This document shows, in pieces, positions 22,436 through 32,400 of a DNA stretch of 64,000 nt. Positions within the stretch are counted from its first letter, which is position 1; the number at the start of each line of letters is the position of its first letter. Under the pieces are notes generated by a model, which saw nothing but the letters and a program-made list of their open reading frames with translations, searched no databases and had not been told where the DNA came from. Source of the DNA: Lepidostoma basale (lineage: Eukaryota; Arthropoda; Insecta; Trichoptera; Lepidostomatidae); contig JAHDVF020000864.1 in the NCBI GenBank assembly GCA_022606425.2, positions 186,001 through 250,000 on the forward strand. The letters run 5' to 3'. The translations under genes and the position numbers were made by a program.

Positions 22436-22865
22436 TTACGGCCAAAACAAAGGACTATTTTAAAAAAACTTTGTTTTATGTATCACAATTGTATTTTTAT
22501 TTTACGCGATAGCTGTTTCGTCAGCCTATATTGACATCATCAGGTGTTACAAAAATATATCAAATGTCAAATTTTCGTCATTTTTGTGCGTATTATGTGA
22601 ATTTGTTCTCATATAAATTTGAATATTTAATCAAATTGACATAGGAACAAATACACATAAAGATTTAAAAAATCATGAAAAATTTACATTTGAGATATTT
22701 TTGTAAGACTTGATGATGTCAACATAGGTTGACGAAACAGCTGTCGCCTAAAAAAAAATACAATTGTGTTACATAAAACAAAGTTTTTTAATTTAACAGT
22801 TAATAATAATCATCTTAAAGTATCACAGTGTTTCGGCCGAAACAATGGACTATTTTATTTATTTT
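22436..22865. repeat. Family A fold-back with two hammerhead-like arms
   Basis: The left arm runs from GGCCAAAACAAAGGACTATT to the minus-strand module at 22508-22543 (CTGATGA, hairpin GTCA/TGAC, GAAAC). The right arm has the plus-strand module at 22710-22745 (TTGATGA, hairpin GTCAAC/GTTGAC, GAAAC, AGCTGTC) and ends GTGTTTCGGCCGAAACAATG. The spacer between them is itself an imperfect inverted repeat. C3 is T in the right module. No coding capacity. Confidence 0.75.
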
Positions 22866-23407
22866 AAAATTATTATTGTTCTAACAAAAAGTTTAACCTA
22901 ATAATAAATTTAATTTGCCTCAGTGGCGAAATAAATATAAAAAATCTCGACTGCTATTCCAGACAAAGATGAGATTTAATTTTCTAAATGTATTGAATGT
23001 TTATTGGCCGCCACTGCCATAATGTGAGGGCACGGGGAATCCACTCACAATATCCCAATCGGCCACCCCCCAAACAGTGACAGTCTAGAATGAAATGCTA
23101 TTAATGTGCATTGCTGGCTCTATACAGCTACAAAATATCCAGTCATCTTACATCATTACGTGCATGATATGGTGCACCGAGCAGATGCCATAATTTCATA
23201 GTTTCTTACGAAACTGACGAATTAGGGGTAACGCAATAGGGTTCATATACAAACTCGTATACACTACAAAAAGCTGATTAATAACCAAATCTATTACATT
23301 TTTTGTTTTGTTTAATATCAATCAAATGGAGTATGTATGTATGGTGTATGCAATAAAAAACTGCATGTACAAAAACAATGTATGTATGTATGCAATAAAA
23401 AAACGTA
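22866..23407. other. Non-coding stretch with short (TATG) repeats
   Basis: No gene. At 23330-23400 a segment GTATGTATGTATG plus CAATAAAAAA occurs twice, a small imperfect tandem duplication. Confidence 0.45.
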
Positions 23408-23552
23408 AGAATTAATACGAATGAAAACGTCTGTTGTCTAGAAGTTTTATTATAGTTTATGGAAACGACATATTTCGTCTTTCTAAGGCATTTTCAATGT
23501 GTCCTCAAACATCAATTATTTAATATGGAGTTTTACATCATTATTATTAACA
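23408..23552 (+). repeat. Family H repeat, partial
   Basis: AATTAATACGAATGAAAACG, then GTCTAGAAGTTTTATTATA, then GACATATTTCGTCTTTCTAA, a short inner part and the terminal AATATGGAGTTTTACATCAT. The second arm is reduced. Confidence 0.65.
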
Positions 23553-23554
23553 AC

Positions 23555-23757
23555 AGATCTAAATTGAAAACCCATATTTTTCATATTTCATACCCAATTT
23601 AAACATATATACCTACTTTGTTCTACTACTTTTTTTAACCGATCGCTTTTTAAGCAGTCACATTTAGATTTTTTAGATTTAAAACACGTCTTAATGCGCC
23701 CTTGAGGTGATTACATCACAAAAACGGCGCTATAGAAGTTAGCATATTATTATTATT
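23555..23757 (+). mobile_element. CR1-like LINE 3' end fragment
   Basis: It begins at AGATCTAAATTGAAAACCCA (the RSKLK..H coding end seen at 8.28 kb, ending at TTTAA), then UTR with AACACGTCTTAATGCGCCCTT, CACAAAAACGGCGC and TTAGCATATTATTATTATT. Inserted against family H on its left and a SEAW fragment on its right. Confidence 0.75.
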
Positions 23758-23761
23758 AACA

Positions 23762-23900
23762 ACAAACAACACACCATCACACCGTTTCTCCAAAAGGATA
23801 GGCACAGAGATTGGATCTATTACACGATCCTGACACATATCTCTAGATTTCTCCACATTCATTCAGCGAGTCATACACGCACGTCGATTCTCAAGTCATT
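23762..23900 (-). mobile_element. SEAW LINE C-terminal fragment, degraded
   Basis: Minus-strand remnant with CACACCATCACACCGTTTCT, GGATAGGCACAGAGATTGGA, TCCTGACACATATCTCTAGA and ACATTCATTCAGCGAGTCAT, ending at CACGCACGTCGATTCTC. Many substitutions; no usable frame. Confidence 0.65.
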
Positions 23901-24529
23901 ATTCAAGAAATAATTAATAAAACAGAATACACAATTGATTTACACCAAGCAGACCGTTACTTGTACTATAATCATTTCCCCGTTCAAATATTTACAGGCC
24001 GTGCCTGTCACAGTCATTTACCGCATTAATCTTGGCACAGCAATGTAGTTTGATAGGATATCGCAGCATCATTCCGCCATTATGAAACGGAGTAGCAAAT
24101 CGTGACAGACATGCATCCCCGAACACGTGTCATTGTTCTTACATAAGCCGGATTACAGACGACCCTCCCGAGGCCCTGGATACAACGGCTTTGTCATTAG
24201 TGGTGCGAGTGTGCGAGAGAGCTGCACACTCGAATTCACCGATTTCCCTGCGAACTTGCATTTCCAACGAAATCCCACTTGCCCGTAGTCATAACAAAGC
24301 GAAAATCAAACAAAAACCGAACGATTGCGTTTGTTGATACTAGAATAATTTACAAATAATCATACAAAACTACTTTCTGGAGCGATGTGTTTATCAATTA
24401 ACCTATAAAAGTGTTTAAAAACATCTTTTCAACCGCTGTTTATCATATATTAAGTAGTAATTAGATTATATTTAAAACAAGAGTTCATTACAGTTATAAT
24501 GTTTAACCATCATTTGAATTGAAAAAAAT
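23901..24529. other. GC-richer, repeat-poor patch; possible conserved regulatory DNA
   Basis: 24000-24320 is less AT-rich and free of the local repeats. It has otd/bicoid-like words (TAATCT, GGATTA). No frame of interest. Function is a guess. Confidence 0.25.
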
Positions 24530-24689
24530 CATATTTATTGTTTCACGAACAATGATGTAAAACTCCGTATTTAATAATACAATAACACAATAACAAATAA
24601 TTAGGTACAACGAAAGAAGACGCCTGTTTTCTAAAAGCTTTATTGAAGAATGATTGACATGTTTCACCTTTAATGTCATTCCCATAAAA
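24530..24689 (+). repeat. Family H repeat, partial
   Basis: It begins TTATTGTTTCACGAACAATG and runs AACTCCGTATTTAATAATAC, ACGCCTGTTTTCTAAAAGC, to TGACATGTTTCACCTTTAAT. It then jumps to CCCATAAAAACAGACGT, which joins the next LINE fragment. Confidence 0.65.
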
Positions 24690-24802
24690 ACAGACGTATG
24701 AATGTAGAGGAAACGAGGGAAGTATGTGAGGATAGAAAAATTTGGTGGTCCATTTTTACTGCCTACCTCCGCGGAGAGACGGCGTCATAGTTAGTTCAGT
24801 TT
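24690..24802 (+). mobile_element. SEAW LINE C-terminal fragment fused to family H
   Basis: RMNVEETREVCEDRKIWW, then SIFTAYLRGETAS, then a short TTAGTT tail. Its left end coincides with the CAGACGT of the family H element, so the boundary is either an insertion into family H or a deletion junction. Confidence 0.75.
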
Positions 24803-24874
24803 TTATATTTAATTTTTTTTTTCATTGGGTTGGATCTGTTTTTTGAGATCTTGTCTATACCCGTATATTTTGGT

Positions 24875-25012
24875 ATCCAATTAAACCGACGTTTCGATTA
24901 TCGTTGATTGCTCCATCTTCGAGGTAGTCTATGGATACAGGTTACATAGTCATATACTACCCTGAAGATTGAGACTGCAACAATCGCCGAAACGTCGCGA
25001 CGTATCGATTGA
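24875..25012. repeat. Family E fold-back with hammerhead-like arms
   Basis: The plus-strand module at 24962-24996 reads CTGAAGA, a long hairpin with GATTG..CAATC, GAAAC, GTC, then GCGACGTATC. The minus-strand partner at about 24888-24922 (GACGTTTCGATTATCG, GCTCCATCTTCGAGG) is the degraded inverse. The arms end ATTTTGGTATCCAATTAAAC and GATTGAAGTTTATAGCAAGA. Stem II does not align cleanly with the hammerhead model, so this family is less certain. Confidence 0.5.
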
Positions 25013-25793
25013 AGTTTATAGCAAGATATACCCATTTATCCTATAAAACATTTTTTCTCACACGAAAAGTTCAGTTAAATTAAAATCGAATAAGAAACTT
25101 CTATCCGAATAAATATAGCAAAAAAGAGATCTTACGCGATTTGTTATATTATTACTCCTTTTATTTACCGCACAACGCCAATTCAATAATAGCTATGTTC
25201 ATTCAATTTGCGTACTTTCAAAAGCTTTCAATGTTTTGAACCCCTACAGGCTTTCTTTGGGGTTACATTACTTCTGTAAAGCCTATTGAGTATCGGGGAA
25301 TAAAGGGCACCCTGTACCAGACATGACGTCTTACTCGCGACGAAGCATATAAAATGGAATTGAATAAATTTCTGTTCAAAAACATTTTTTAACCTTCAAG
25401 CAGTTACGTAAAATAAGGTATGGAAAACCTCATTGTTAGTTATGAACAGAAAGTGCTCATTTGTACCTGAATGATGTGTACCATATATAAATAATCATCG
25501 AATATTATTTGTTATTATTTTTGCTTTATCGTAATCCATTATAAATTTTTATTAATTATTTACTTGTTGAAACTCAATAGCTTCGTATTCATGACAGAGA
25601 TAATTTGTTCTTCATTTCGGGGTCCGTCCGTGGGGAAATAGCCGACCATGATTCATTGTTTTTGATAGATGAAATGATTTGTTTGTAGAAACTTCCCTAT
25701 TATAACAATCGATTAAACTTAATACTATATATTATGTTATTTCTATGTATGAAGCATATTTGTGGTAAAAAAAGGATGAGAAATGGTACATGA
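25013..25793. other. Non-coding stretch, no gene seen
   Basis: Moderately AT-rich, no recognised repeat or frame. Confidence 0.45.
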
Positions 25794-25882
25794 ACTAACT
25801 AACCGTCACGCGTCTCCCCAAGGAAGTAGGCAGAAAGAATGGATCGCCTGACTGTTTCTTGACATACTTCCTGACATACACA
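25794..25882 (-). mobile_element. SEAW LINE C-terminal fragment
   Basis: CTAACTAACCGTCACGCGTC, AAGTAGGCAGAAAGAATGG, TGACATACTTCCTGACATAC: only the last ~25 codons in minus orientation, with a small internal duplication of GACATACTTCCT. Confidence 0.7.
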
Positions 25883-26570
25883 TTAATTTCAAAATATTAT
25901 TTTGCCTCAGCTATTTTTAATAATTCCACGCTTAATATTATATTATTTTTGTCTTTTTACTTGTAGTTGTTATGAAGTAGATGTATATTCATTACTCATA
26001 TGTTAAATATATTATGTATTATACAAATTGAATAGACCTTAGTCCTTGTTTTATCCGTACAACGGTTTTTGGCGTAGTTTCAGGATCCCTTGTTCAATTT
26101 TCTCATTCTCTGACCCTCTAACACATGCAAACATACTTCTGTATACATACGGTTATACAATAAGTAATACGAGCAAACGTTGGTACTTCCGAGAAAAAGT
26201 CTGAATATTCGCATACGAGTATAAAATATTTATTTACCTTAAGTCGAAAATATTTTTTTCCCGTGTTGATCGTTCATTTAGAAAATCTGTAATACAATTC
26301 CGTGAACTGTTTGTTATCGAAACACAAACTTTCGTTTTGAAAAATTGCCACGTGTACTCATTGTTCGATATTGAAATATTTTGGCAGTTTTCAATGAATC
26401 TTCGTTATAATTTGAAATTCACATATCACACATAAAATATCTGGTTTTCTGCCTTATTCTCTTCGCATTTATATATTGTAGTTAGATTATTTTTCTCGTT
26501 GAGTTATTCATTGAAAAATTTTACATGTGATATTTTTTTAAATGACATTGCTAAATTGGGAATAAAATAA
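25883..26570. other. AT-rich non-coding stretch
   Basis: No gene or recognised repeat. Confidence 0.45.
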
Positions 26571-27393
26571 ATGGCGCACTCAGAGTCATTACTGCAAATA
26601 GAAATATATCCACAGAAGCAAAGATGGCAGTACACAATGGAGTTCTAGTGCCAATCCTCATGTATGGAAGTGAAGCTTGGAGCTGGCAAAAGAAGGATGA
26701 AAGCAGGATAAACGTCGTAGAAATGAGATCACTAAGAAGAATGTGCGGGAAAACGTTGTATGATAGAATACCGAACGACGAAATAAGAAAGAAATGTAAG
26801 GCAGATGACTGCATCATGAATAAAATTAAAAAAGGATCCCTTAGATGGTTTGAACATATGGAACGAATGGATGAGAGTAGAATGGTTAAAAAGTTGTACA
26901 CAAGTAGCGTGAGTGGGAAAAGAAGCCGAGGACGACCGAGAAAAACATGGCATGACCAAATTAATCAATGACGACCTTCGTGGTAGAGTGGTTACGAGCT
27001 CTGACTTCCATGCCGAAGGTCCTGGGTTCGATTCCCGGCGATGGCAGTGTGATTGTCACACTGTCTTTGGTCTGGTGTAGAATTCATGTGACAATAAAAT
27101 GGCGATAGATTGGCTACCTATCACATGTCACGAGAATCAATATAATAGCTAAAAAATAAAAATTGTATACTGTAATTGGGTCCAAACGACCTGTTGTGTA
27201 CATAAAAAAAAAAAAAAAAAAATTACTAAAAGGCGGCCACATTCGAAGTCGGAATAATCGACGTGCGTGCATGGTACGATGTATGAATGTAGAGGAATCC
27301 CGAGAGGTATGCCAGGACAGGGCATTGTGGCGATCCATCCTCTTTACCTACCCCTCCGGGGAATGACGTGATGGTTGGTTAGTTAGTTAGTTA
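26571..27393 (+). mobile_element. SEAW LINE 3' end split by a SINE (LLKGGH subfamily)
   Basis: The first part at 26571-26968 is open: NGALRVITANRNISTEAK, MAVHNGVLVPILMYGSEAW, RRMCGKTLYDRIPNDEIR, KGSLRWFEHMERMDE, GRPRKTWHDQINQ. A SINE (26970-27226) interrupts it. The second part resumes LLKGGHIRSRNNRRACM, VEESREVCQDRALWRS, TYPSGE, then a deletion puts TGA at once, followed by TGG and four TTAG-type repeats. Removing the SINE restores continuity of the element, so the LINE was intact here when the SINE arrived. Confidence 0.9.
26970..27226 (+). mobile_element. tRNA-derived SINE, copy 1
   Basis: The head at about 26971-27047 has a tRNA-like A box (TGGTAGAGTGG) and a perfect B box (GGTTCGATTCC). 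The body has TGATTGTCACACTGTC, TTTGGTCTGGTGTAGAA, GACAATAAAATGGCGATAGA and GGCTACCTATCACATGTCAC. It ends in an uninterrupted A run (about 27207-27225). Internal pol III promoter, body and A tail fit a SINE. The end part (GTATACTGTAATTGGGTC) differs from copies 2 and 4. Confidence 0.85.
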
Positions 27394-28041
27394 GACATTG
27401 CTAAAACGTTAACATGTTAAAATATTTTTTATTTTTAATTTTCGAATAATAACGTAGAATATTCTTTGTTTTGTAATCAGACCGCAAAAAAAATTGTTTA
27501 GTATTTTGAATGCTCATTTTCGTATTTTTACACTTCTGTTCTGTTTGTCGATTTTCCTTCTGCGCAATGCGCAAACGCCAGGATCTCTATTCTTCTTAGT
27601 CGTATTTTGGTACATTTGATCTTTCTATTTTTCGTTTTGTGTGGCTAACCAACAGGGAGCTTGACGTCTTTTTCAGCTCATTATTAATGTAAGGATTTTG
27701 AGGGTTCCGATGTGAAAGATGATATTTCTTCTGAGGGCTTTAAAATACAGATATATATATTTTATTTAAATTGTATATAAAATATCTAGATATCGGGTGC
27801 TTGACTTCTGGATTTTAGGTACGATAAGCAAAAGCAGGCTAAAGTCAATTTGATGTTAAAAAATATGAAACAAATGATTTTGCATAAAATTTGTACTATA
27901 CCTTTTGTATATTTTTTTCCATAGTTTGTGATGTAATTACCTCAAGGGCACATTTCTTTACTATACAGATATAACATTTTTATTAAAAATTCATAATTAT
28001 GGAAATTTTTACGTCAACGCCTTAAGTTTATGAAAAAAAAT
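27394..28041. other. AT-rich non-coding stretch
   Basis: No gene. At 27925-27962 a minus-strand trace of the CR1-like UTR (GTGATGTAATTACCTCAAGG) is visible. Confidence 0.4.
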
Positions 28042-28275
28042 TAATACGAATGTAATCGTCTGTTTTCTAGAAATTGTATTAGATTGTATTTTATGAAAAT
28101 GCCATGTTTCGCCTAGCTAAGACATTTACTAAACATTTGAAAATGCCTTATTATTAGGCGAAACGTGTCATTCCCGTAAAATATACCATTTTATACTAAA
28201 ACTTCTCGAAAAAATACAATTTCATTCATGTTAATAATTTAATATCGAGATTTACATCATTGTATAATATAAGAA
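28042..28275 (+). repeat. Family H fold-back repeat, two arms
   Basis: TTAATACGAATGTAATCGTC, TTTTCTAGAAATTGTATTAG and GCCATGTTTCGCCTAGCTAA face AGGCGAAACGTGTCATTCCC, ACTAAAACTTCTCGAAAAAA and CATCATTGTATAATATAAG. The module at 28137-28169 is TTGAAAA, T, hairpin GCCT/AGGC, GAAAC, GTGTC: the same hammerhead-like plan with a dead core. Confidence 0.65.
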
Positions 28276-28654
28276 ATAATAAATTAATAAAAACGTGTAT
28301 TTTTGTATGTATGTGACATTGTTTTCGACTTTCGAATATTTTTTCACCTTACATCATTACGTGTCAACTTTCAAAAGCGATCGTCGATGTGGATCCACGT
28401 GGGAAATGATGATTACACGTTTTGATAAATAACGTACTATTTAGTGGTCTACTTATGTAGTATTTCCGTTAGTTTCCTACTGCCGCATATCGATTTCAAG
28501 TGTCACTTTGATTTTTAACCGTTACCGACTAGCAACGAACTCTATAAGGTTCACCGCACATCCAGCTACACACTTCTACAAATCTCGCGTCACTATAGTT
28601 ACGTACTATCATCCCAACTCATCATTTTTTTTTTCATTTCTGTATTTCGCGTTA
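28276..28654. other. Non-coding stretch, no gene seen
   Basis: Unique-looking sequence. The frame starting 28508 has no recognised domain. Confidence 0.4.
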
Positions 28655-29040
28655 CTTTACCAACTAACCATCACGCTTTTCGCAGGGGTAGGCAGAGAGG
28701 ATGGATCGCCACACTGTCCTTCTTGTCTTCTTCTTCTTCTCCTTCTTTTTCAGCCTATTCCCGTTCGCTCCTGGACAAAGACCTCCTCGATTTGCTTCGA
28801 CGGCACTCTGTCTTGTGCCTGCATCTAGGTTATTCCGACATGTCTGTTCAGGTCATCCCACCACCGTAGTTGCGGTTGCCCTCCACCACTTTTTGCTGTT
28901 CACGGTCTCCAAGTCAGTATGTTCTATCCTGACATAACTCTCGCGCCTCTTCTTCATTCACACATCGTGACATGTACGCTCGTGGCTTGTACATTTCTTT
29001 CTTACTACATCATTGGATATTCTATCTTACATTGTTAACA
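28655..29040 (-). mobile_element. SEAW LINE fragment interrupted by another LINE end
   Basis: CTAACCATCACGCTTTTCGC and GATGGATCGCCACACTGTCC (28663-28722) form the C-terminus on the minus strand. The element resumes at 28919 with GTTCTATCCTGACATAACTC, TCACACATCGTGACATGTAC, then jumps to ACATTTCTTTCTTACTACAT and TCTATCTTACATTGTT. The gap is filled by the element at 28719-28918. Confidence 0.75.
28719..28918 (-). mobile_element. LINE 3' end with AAG-rich tail nested in a SEAW copy
   Basis: The minus strand reads from ACTTGGAGACCGTGAACAGC through RWWRATATTVV-like sequence, then GIGRL-like sequence, and ends AAAGAAGGAGAAGAAGAAGA. The GAA/AAG tail matches the tails at 30121-30145 and 62447-62460, which also follow LINE C-termini. 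No clean frame remains. Confidence 0.55.
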
Positions 29041-29344
29041 AATTATAATATACAATAATTACGATTGTTTTACCAAGAAAACGCTTCGTATCTACATAAC
29101 ACTTGGCTTAATTTCTGAACGAGACCCTCTGTTCCTTTTCTCAATAATCAGCTATTATTTCGGCTCATTTTGGGAATTGTGTTAAATACTTAATACTCTC
29201 AATTCAAATAATTAGTTTTAGTATATTTTAATGATACTTTATGGAATAAAATAAAATACGTTTGTATATTTTTTACATTTGTTTAAAAGCATATCTACCG
29301 CAAAACGTTAATTATTAGATTGAGCTATTATATTAATATCGTAT
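29041..29344. other. AT-rich non-coding stretch
   Basis: No gene or recognised repeat. Confidence 0.45.
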
Positions 29345-29650
29345 TCCATTATTTTGGCCGAAACACTATGATACTTCGACATTATTAACTGTTAAATTTA
29401 CAACACTTTTATGATATTACAATTTTTATTATACTCTTTTTGGGTATGTCGCGACAAGTGTTTCGTCAACCGATGGTGACATCATCAGGTGTTACAAACA
29501 ACAGTTGTACAACAACAGTAGTTGTTGGTAATACCTGATGATGCCAACATCGGTTGGCAAAACAGCTGTCGAAACGTTCTCAAAAAGTGTGTTATAAAAA
29601 AGGTGATATTATAACAGTGTTGTAAGGTTAACAGTTAATACTATTAAGAT
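29345..29650. repeat. Family A fold-back with two hammerhead-like arms
   Basis: It opens TTTTGGCCGAAACACTATGA and closes with the mirror AACAGTTAATACTATTAAGA. The left module (minus, 29453-29488) has CTGATGA, hairpin, GAAAC and a weak stem III (ACAC/TTGT). The right module (plus, 29535-29570) has CTGATGA, T, GCCAAC/GTTGGC and AGCTGTC, but G12 is A. A short ACAACAGTTGTACAACAACA spacer separates them. Confidence 0.75.
29535..29570 (+). ncRNA. Hammerhead-like module, family A, mutated
   Basis: CTGATGA, extra T, 6-bp stem GCCAAC/GTTGGC with loop ATCG, then AAAAC instead of GAAAC, palindrome ACAGCTGT and C. The G12 change should abolish cleavage by the hammerhead mechanism. The otherwise exact match to 33129-33164 shows common descent. 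Confidence 0.5.
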
Positions 29651-29734
29651 CATATTAATAACTCTTCTTTCAGATATATATGCACATACTTTATACAATT
29701 TAATTAGTAAGTATTAAGATTAGTCCATTAAGAG

Positions 29735-30145
29735 TAAGATGCGAATCTTTAAAGCATGCGTAAGACCAATATTTACATATGGCGTCGAAGCAAGGGCAGA
29801 CAAGGGCAGGACCAAACAAGTTTTAAAGGCTTCCGAAATTAAGAAACTGAGGACGATAGCAGGCAATACACTGATAGATCGCGTGAGGAACACCAGAATA
29901 AGAGAGATATTTGAGGTTGAGGATATTATAAGATGGAGCAGACAGCAAAAAAAGGACTGGTACGGTCATGTTCAAAGAATGGACACCGTCAGTCTCCCCT
30001 ATAATTACATTGCATAATCAGCCTCATGGGACTTGTCCTCGTGGAAGACCTCTTAAAAGATGGAAGGACAGCTGGGAATCTACCTCACAGGAGGAGCAGC
30101 ACTCTGGAGAACAGACATAGGTCTACAACAAGGAAGAAGAAGAAG
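29735..30145 (+). mobile_element. RTE-like LINE C-terminus with GAA tail
   Basis: Frame 29739-30017 reads MRIFKACVRPIFTYGVEAR, LKASEIKKLRTIAGNTL, DRVRNTRIREIFEVED, WYGHVQRMD: the region after the RT domain (P.+TYG.E, E...LR.IAG.T..DR+R), ending in a frameshift. A +1 frame continues CPRGRPLKRWKDSWES and TSQEEQHSGEQT to TAG at 30118-30120, then GGAAGAAGAAGAAGAAG. It is a different family from SEAW. The fragment at 37152-37301 is probably a relative. Confidence 0.75.
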
Positions 30146-30545
30146 AAGAATTAGTATATTTTTCTACCATCCTCTACACCTCTATCCTGATCCACCTCTC
30201 TCTTGCATCTTCTATATTCATAAAACGAGTCATTTACACGCGTCGTTTCTTCCGGCTTTTACATTTGATTAATTAAATAATTTTATTAATTTGATCATGT
30301 CATGTTTTCTCGGTCTTCCACGACACCGTTCACATTGTACACGTATAATTTCGTAACCATTTTCGTCTATGGGTATTATATAATATAAATCAATGCAGAG
30401 ATCCTTTCATAATTTAGTTCAACGAATTTTATTGCGTTTTACATACCTTCCCATATCTTATTGTTTTTCTGACAGACACATGCTTCGCTTTCATAAATAC
30501 AGGTTGGCACTAGAACTCCTTTGTGAATGGACTTTTTGCTTTCAT
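30146..30545 (-). mobile_element. SEAW LINE, strongly degraded copy
   Basis: Minus-strand traces: ATTCATAAAACGAGTCATTT and CGTCGTTTCTTCCGGC (C-terminal part), TTGATCATGTCATGTTTTCTC (KTWHDQ equivalent), then 30478-30540 CATGCTTCGCTTTCATA and GGTTGGCACTAGAACTCC (SEAW and VLVPT equivalents). Old copy with stops and indels, directly after the GAA tail of the previous LINE. Confidence 0.65.
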
Positions 30546-30649
30546 CGATAAATAATTGTTTCCAACAACTATAGTACTTTTAAAGTTCCATTCACAAATA
30601 ATATTTTTTTTAAATATTGAAATCAAGACAAGTAATTTCTATCAGAAAT

Positions 30650-31035
30650 AAAACTTTTGTTTCTTCTATATACGCCATACTTTATGTTGTTATGATGGTT
30701 TATTTCTATTTTTATTTTTTATACACTTTGTATATACAACACTTATATTAAAAAAATAAAATTTTATAGATATATTTCGGACAAACTTTATAGATATACT
30801 TCTTCAGTAAAGATACATTTTTAAAAATATTATAAAATTGTTGATGTTTACATAATCTGACAAATGTTCCAAAATAAATCTTTATAACATCTGTCAGATC
30901 ATGTAAACAACAACAATTTTATAATATTTTTTAAAAATATATCTTTACTGAAGAAGGACTGTTTGTCCGAAACATGTACAAATAATTTTATTTTTTTAAT
31001 TTAAGTGTTGTATATACAAAGTGTAAAAAACTTTT
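30650..31035. repeat. Family B fold-back, two arms
   Basis: The left arm is TTCTATATACGCCATACTTT, TATACACTTTGTATATACAA, a degraded minus module at 30769-30807, and GTTTACATAATCTGACAAAT. The right arm is its inverse: ACATCTGTCAGATCATGTAA, a good plus module at 30948-30978, and GTGTTGTATATACAAAGTGT. The arms are about 150-180 bp. No coding capacity. Confidence 0.75.
30948..30978 (+). ncRNA. Hammerhead-like module, family B
   Basis: CTGAAGA, extra A, stem GGAC/GTCC with loop TGTTT, GAAAC, palindrome ACATGT and A in the cleavage position (A is tolerated in hammerheads). All core blocks are intact. Activity not shown. Confidence 0.5.
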
Positions 31036-32400
31036 TTTATTCAAAAACCTTCTGGTTTTATATACTGTATGGTACCACCGTGCCACGCTGTCAATGTGAT
31101 AACTTGCAGTGTTTTTATGGCACAAGTTCAGCGTTAAATGACGTTTTTCACATCCTCTTTGCCCATCATCAAACATATTGTTATAGGTATGTAATGAATC
31201 CCTTTATAGCGAATATGTCGTCCGGTGTGAGTGAACTCCAAGCGAACAGAAATAGACCTGCAATTCCGTTCTCCATAAAGTCACTTTACGTCTCTCTTTA
31301 GGCTTTGACGATTTTGTTTTATGCTCCGTGCTTTCGTTATAGTACCGGGTTACTCCGTCATTCGAAAATTATCTCGCCCTTACAGTGTGCTTACTCAGAA
31401 TGCTGCAGAGCATAAATTCAGAAGGGTTCCACCAATCTCATAATGCTGTACATATTCTGCCCTTGTTTAAGCGTCTCAGATGAGTAATGTTTTCTAGTGA
31501 TAGCGGCATTACAAAAGGCTGTGAAGCTGCTTCATGCGACATTAACACGTCTTTAATACAAGTGCAGTGACACGTGAATTTTAATTAATATTCTCTGATG
31601 CATACATCTCTCCATTTTCTCTGTTTGTTTTATTACAAAATATATTATAAAAAATCTCTACACATATTATAAAATTAAATTTCAAAATGATAATGTTTTG
31701 TGATTAAAATAACTTATTTATAATATGATATTCCAAACTTGAAGTAAAGTACTTGCTTGTGAGATTAAATGAGGTCATTATCTAATTCCAAATACAGTAT
31801 AACTTCTACACAACAGATTCTCAAGGGAGTCTCAAAAAGTTAATTACGTACAAAAAACACACTGCTCAGATGAATTTAGTATATCAACAAATATGATTAA
31901 AACTATATAACTTTAAATGACTTGATTATATGCCAAGTATGGAATCGATTTTATTATGTTTGGTCAAAAAAGTTCGCTTCGTTATTTACGGAAACCCTTA
32001 TATTTTTTATCAGTGCAAAAGAAGACGCAGCACTGGCTACATTTCACCCGTTATTGCGCATGGAAAACGCTTTCCGGGAACAACCGGAAATCGTTGATCT
32101 AAAAAAGGGAGACCGGATACAGATTTGTAAAAACGTCTGGTTTCATGGGAAAAAATAATATATTGGATTGTAACATGAAATATGCATGTCTCATTCAGCT
32201 TGACAGTGCATACATTACGGTTTTTCATATATGGAATTTTCTTACGCGGGTTGAGAAATTATTTATTTTCCACTTTCATATTTTCATTGCATTTCCATAC
32301 CTCGTTCATCTCACTCCCAATGCGTATGATGAGTGATAGGTGTTGTAAAATTGAGTTTTGTATAAAAAAGGCATTTGTAATCTGATTGAAAAAAATGCTG
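31036..32400. other. Non-coding stretch, no gene seen
   Basis: Several overlapping short frames (31005-31301 plus, 31922-32158 plus, 32037-32228 minus, 32182-32385 plus) show no domain. The part 31040-31560 is less AT-rich than average. Confidence 0.4.

Noticed and set aside
26971..27047. tRNA gene
   Set aside because: A and B boxes are present, but the cloverleaf is incomplete, and the same head with the same body recurs at 38.1, 40.5 and 54.2 kb. It is a SINE head.
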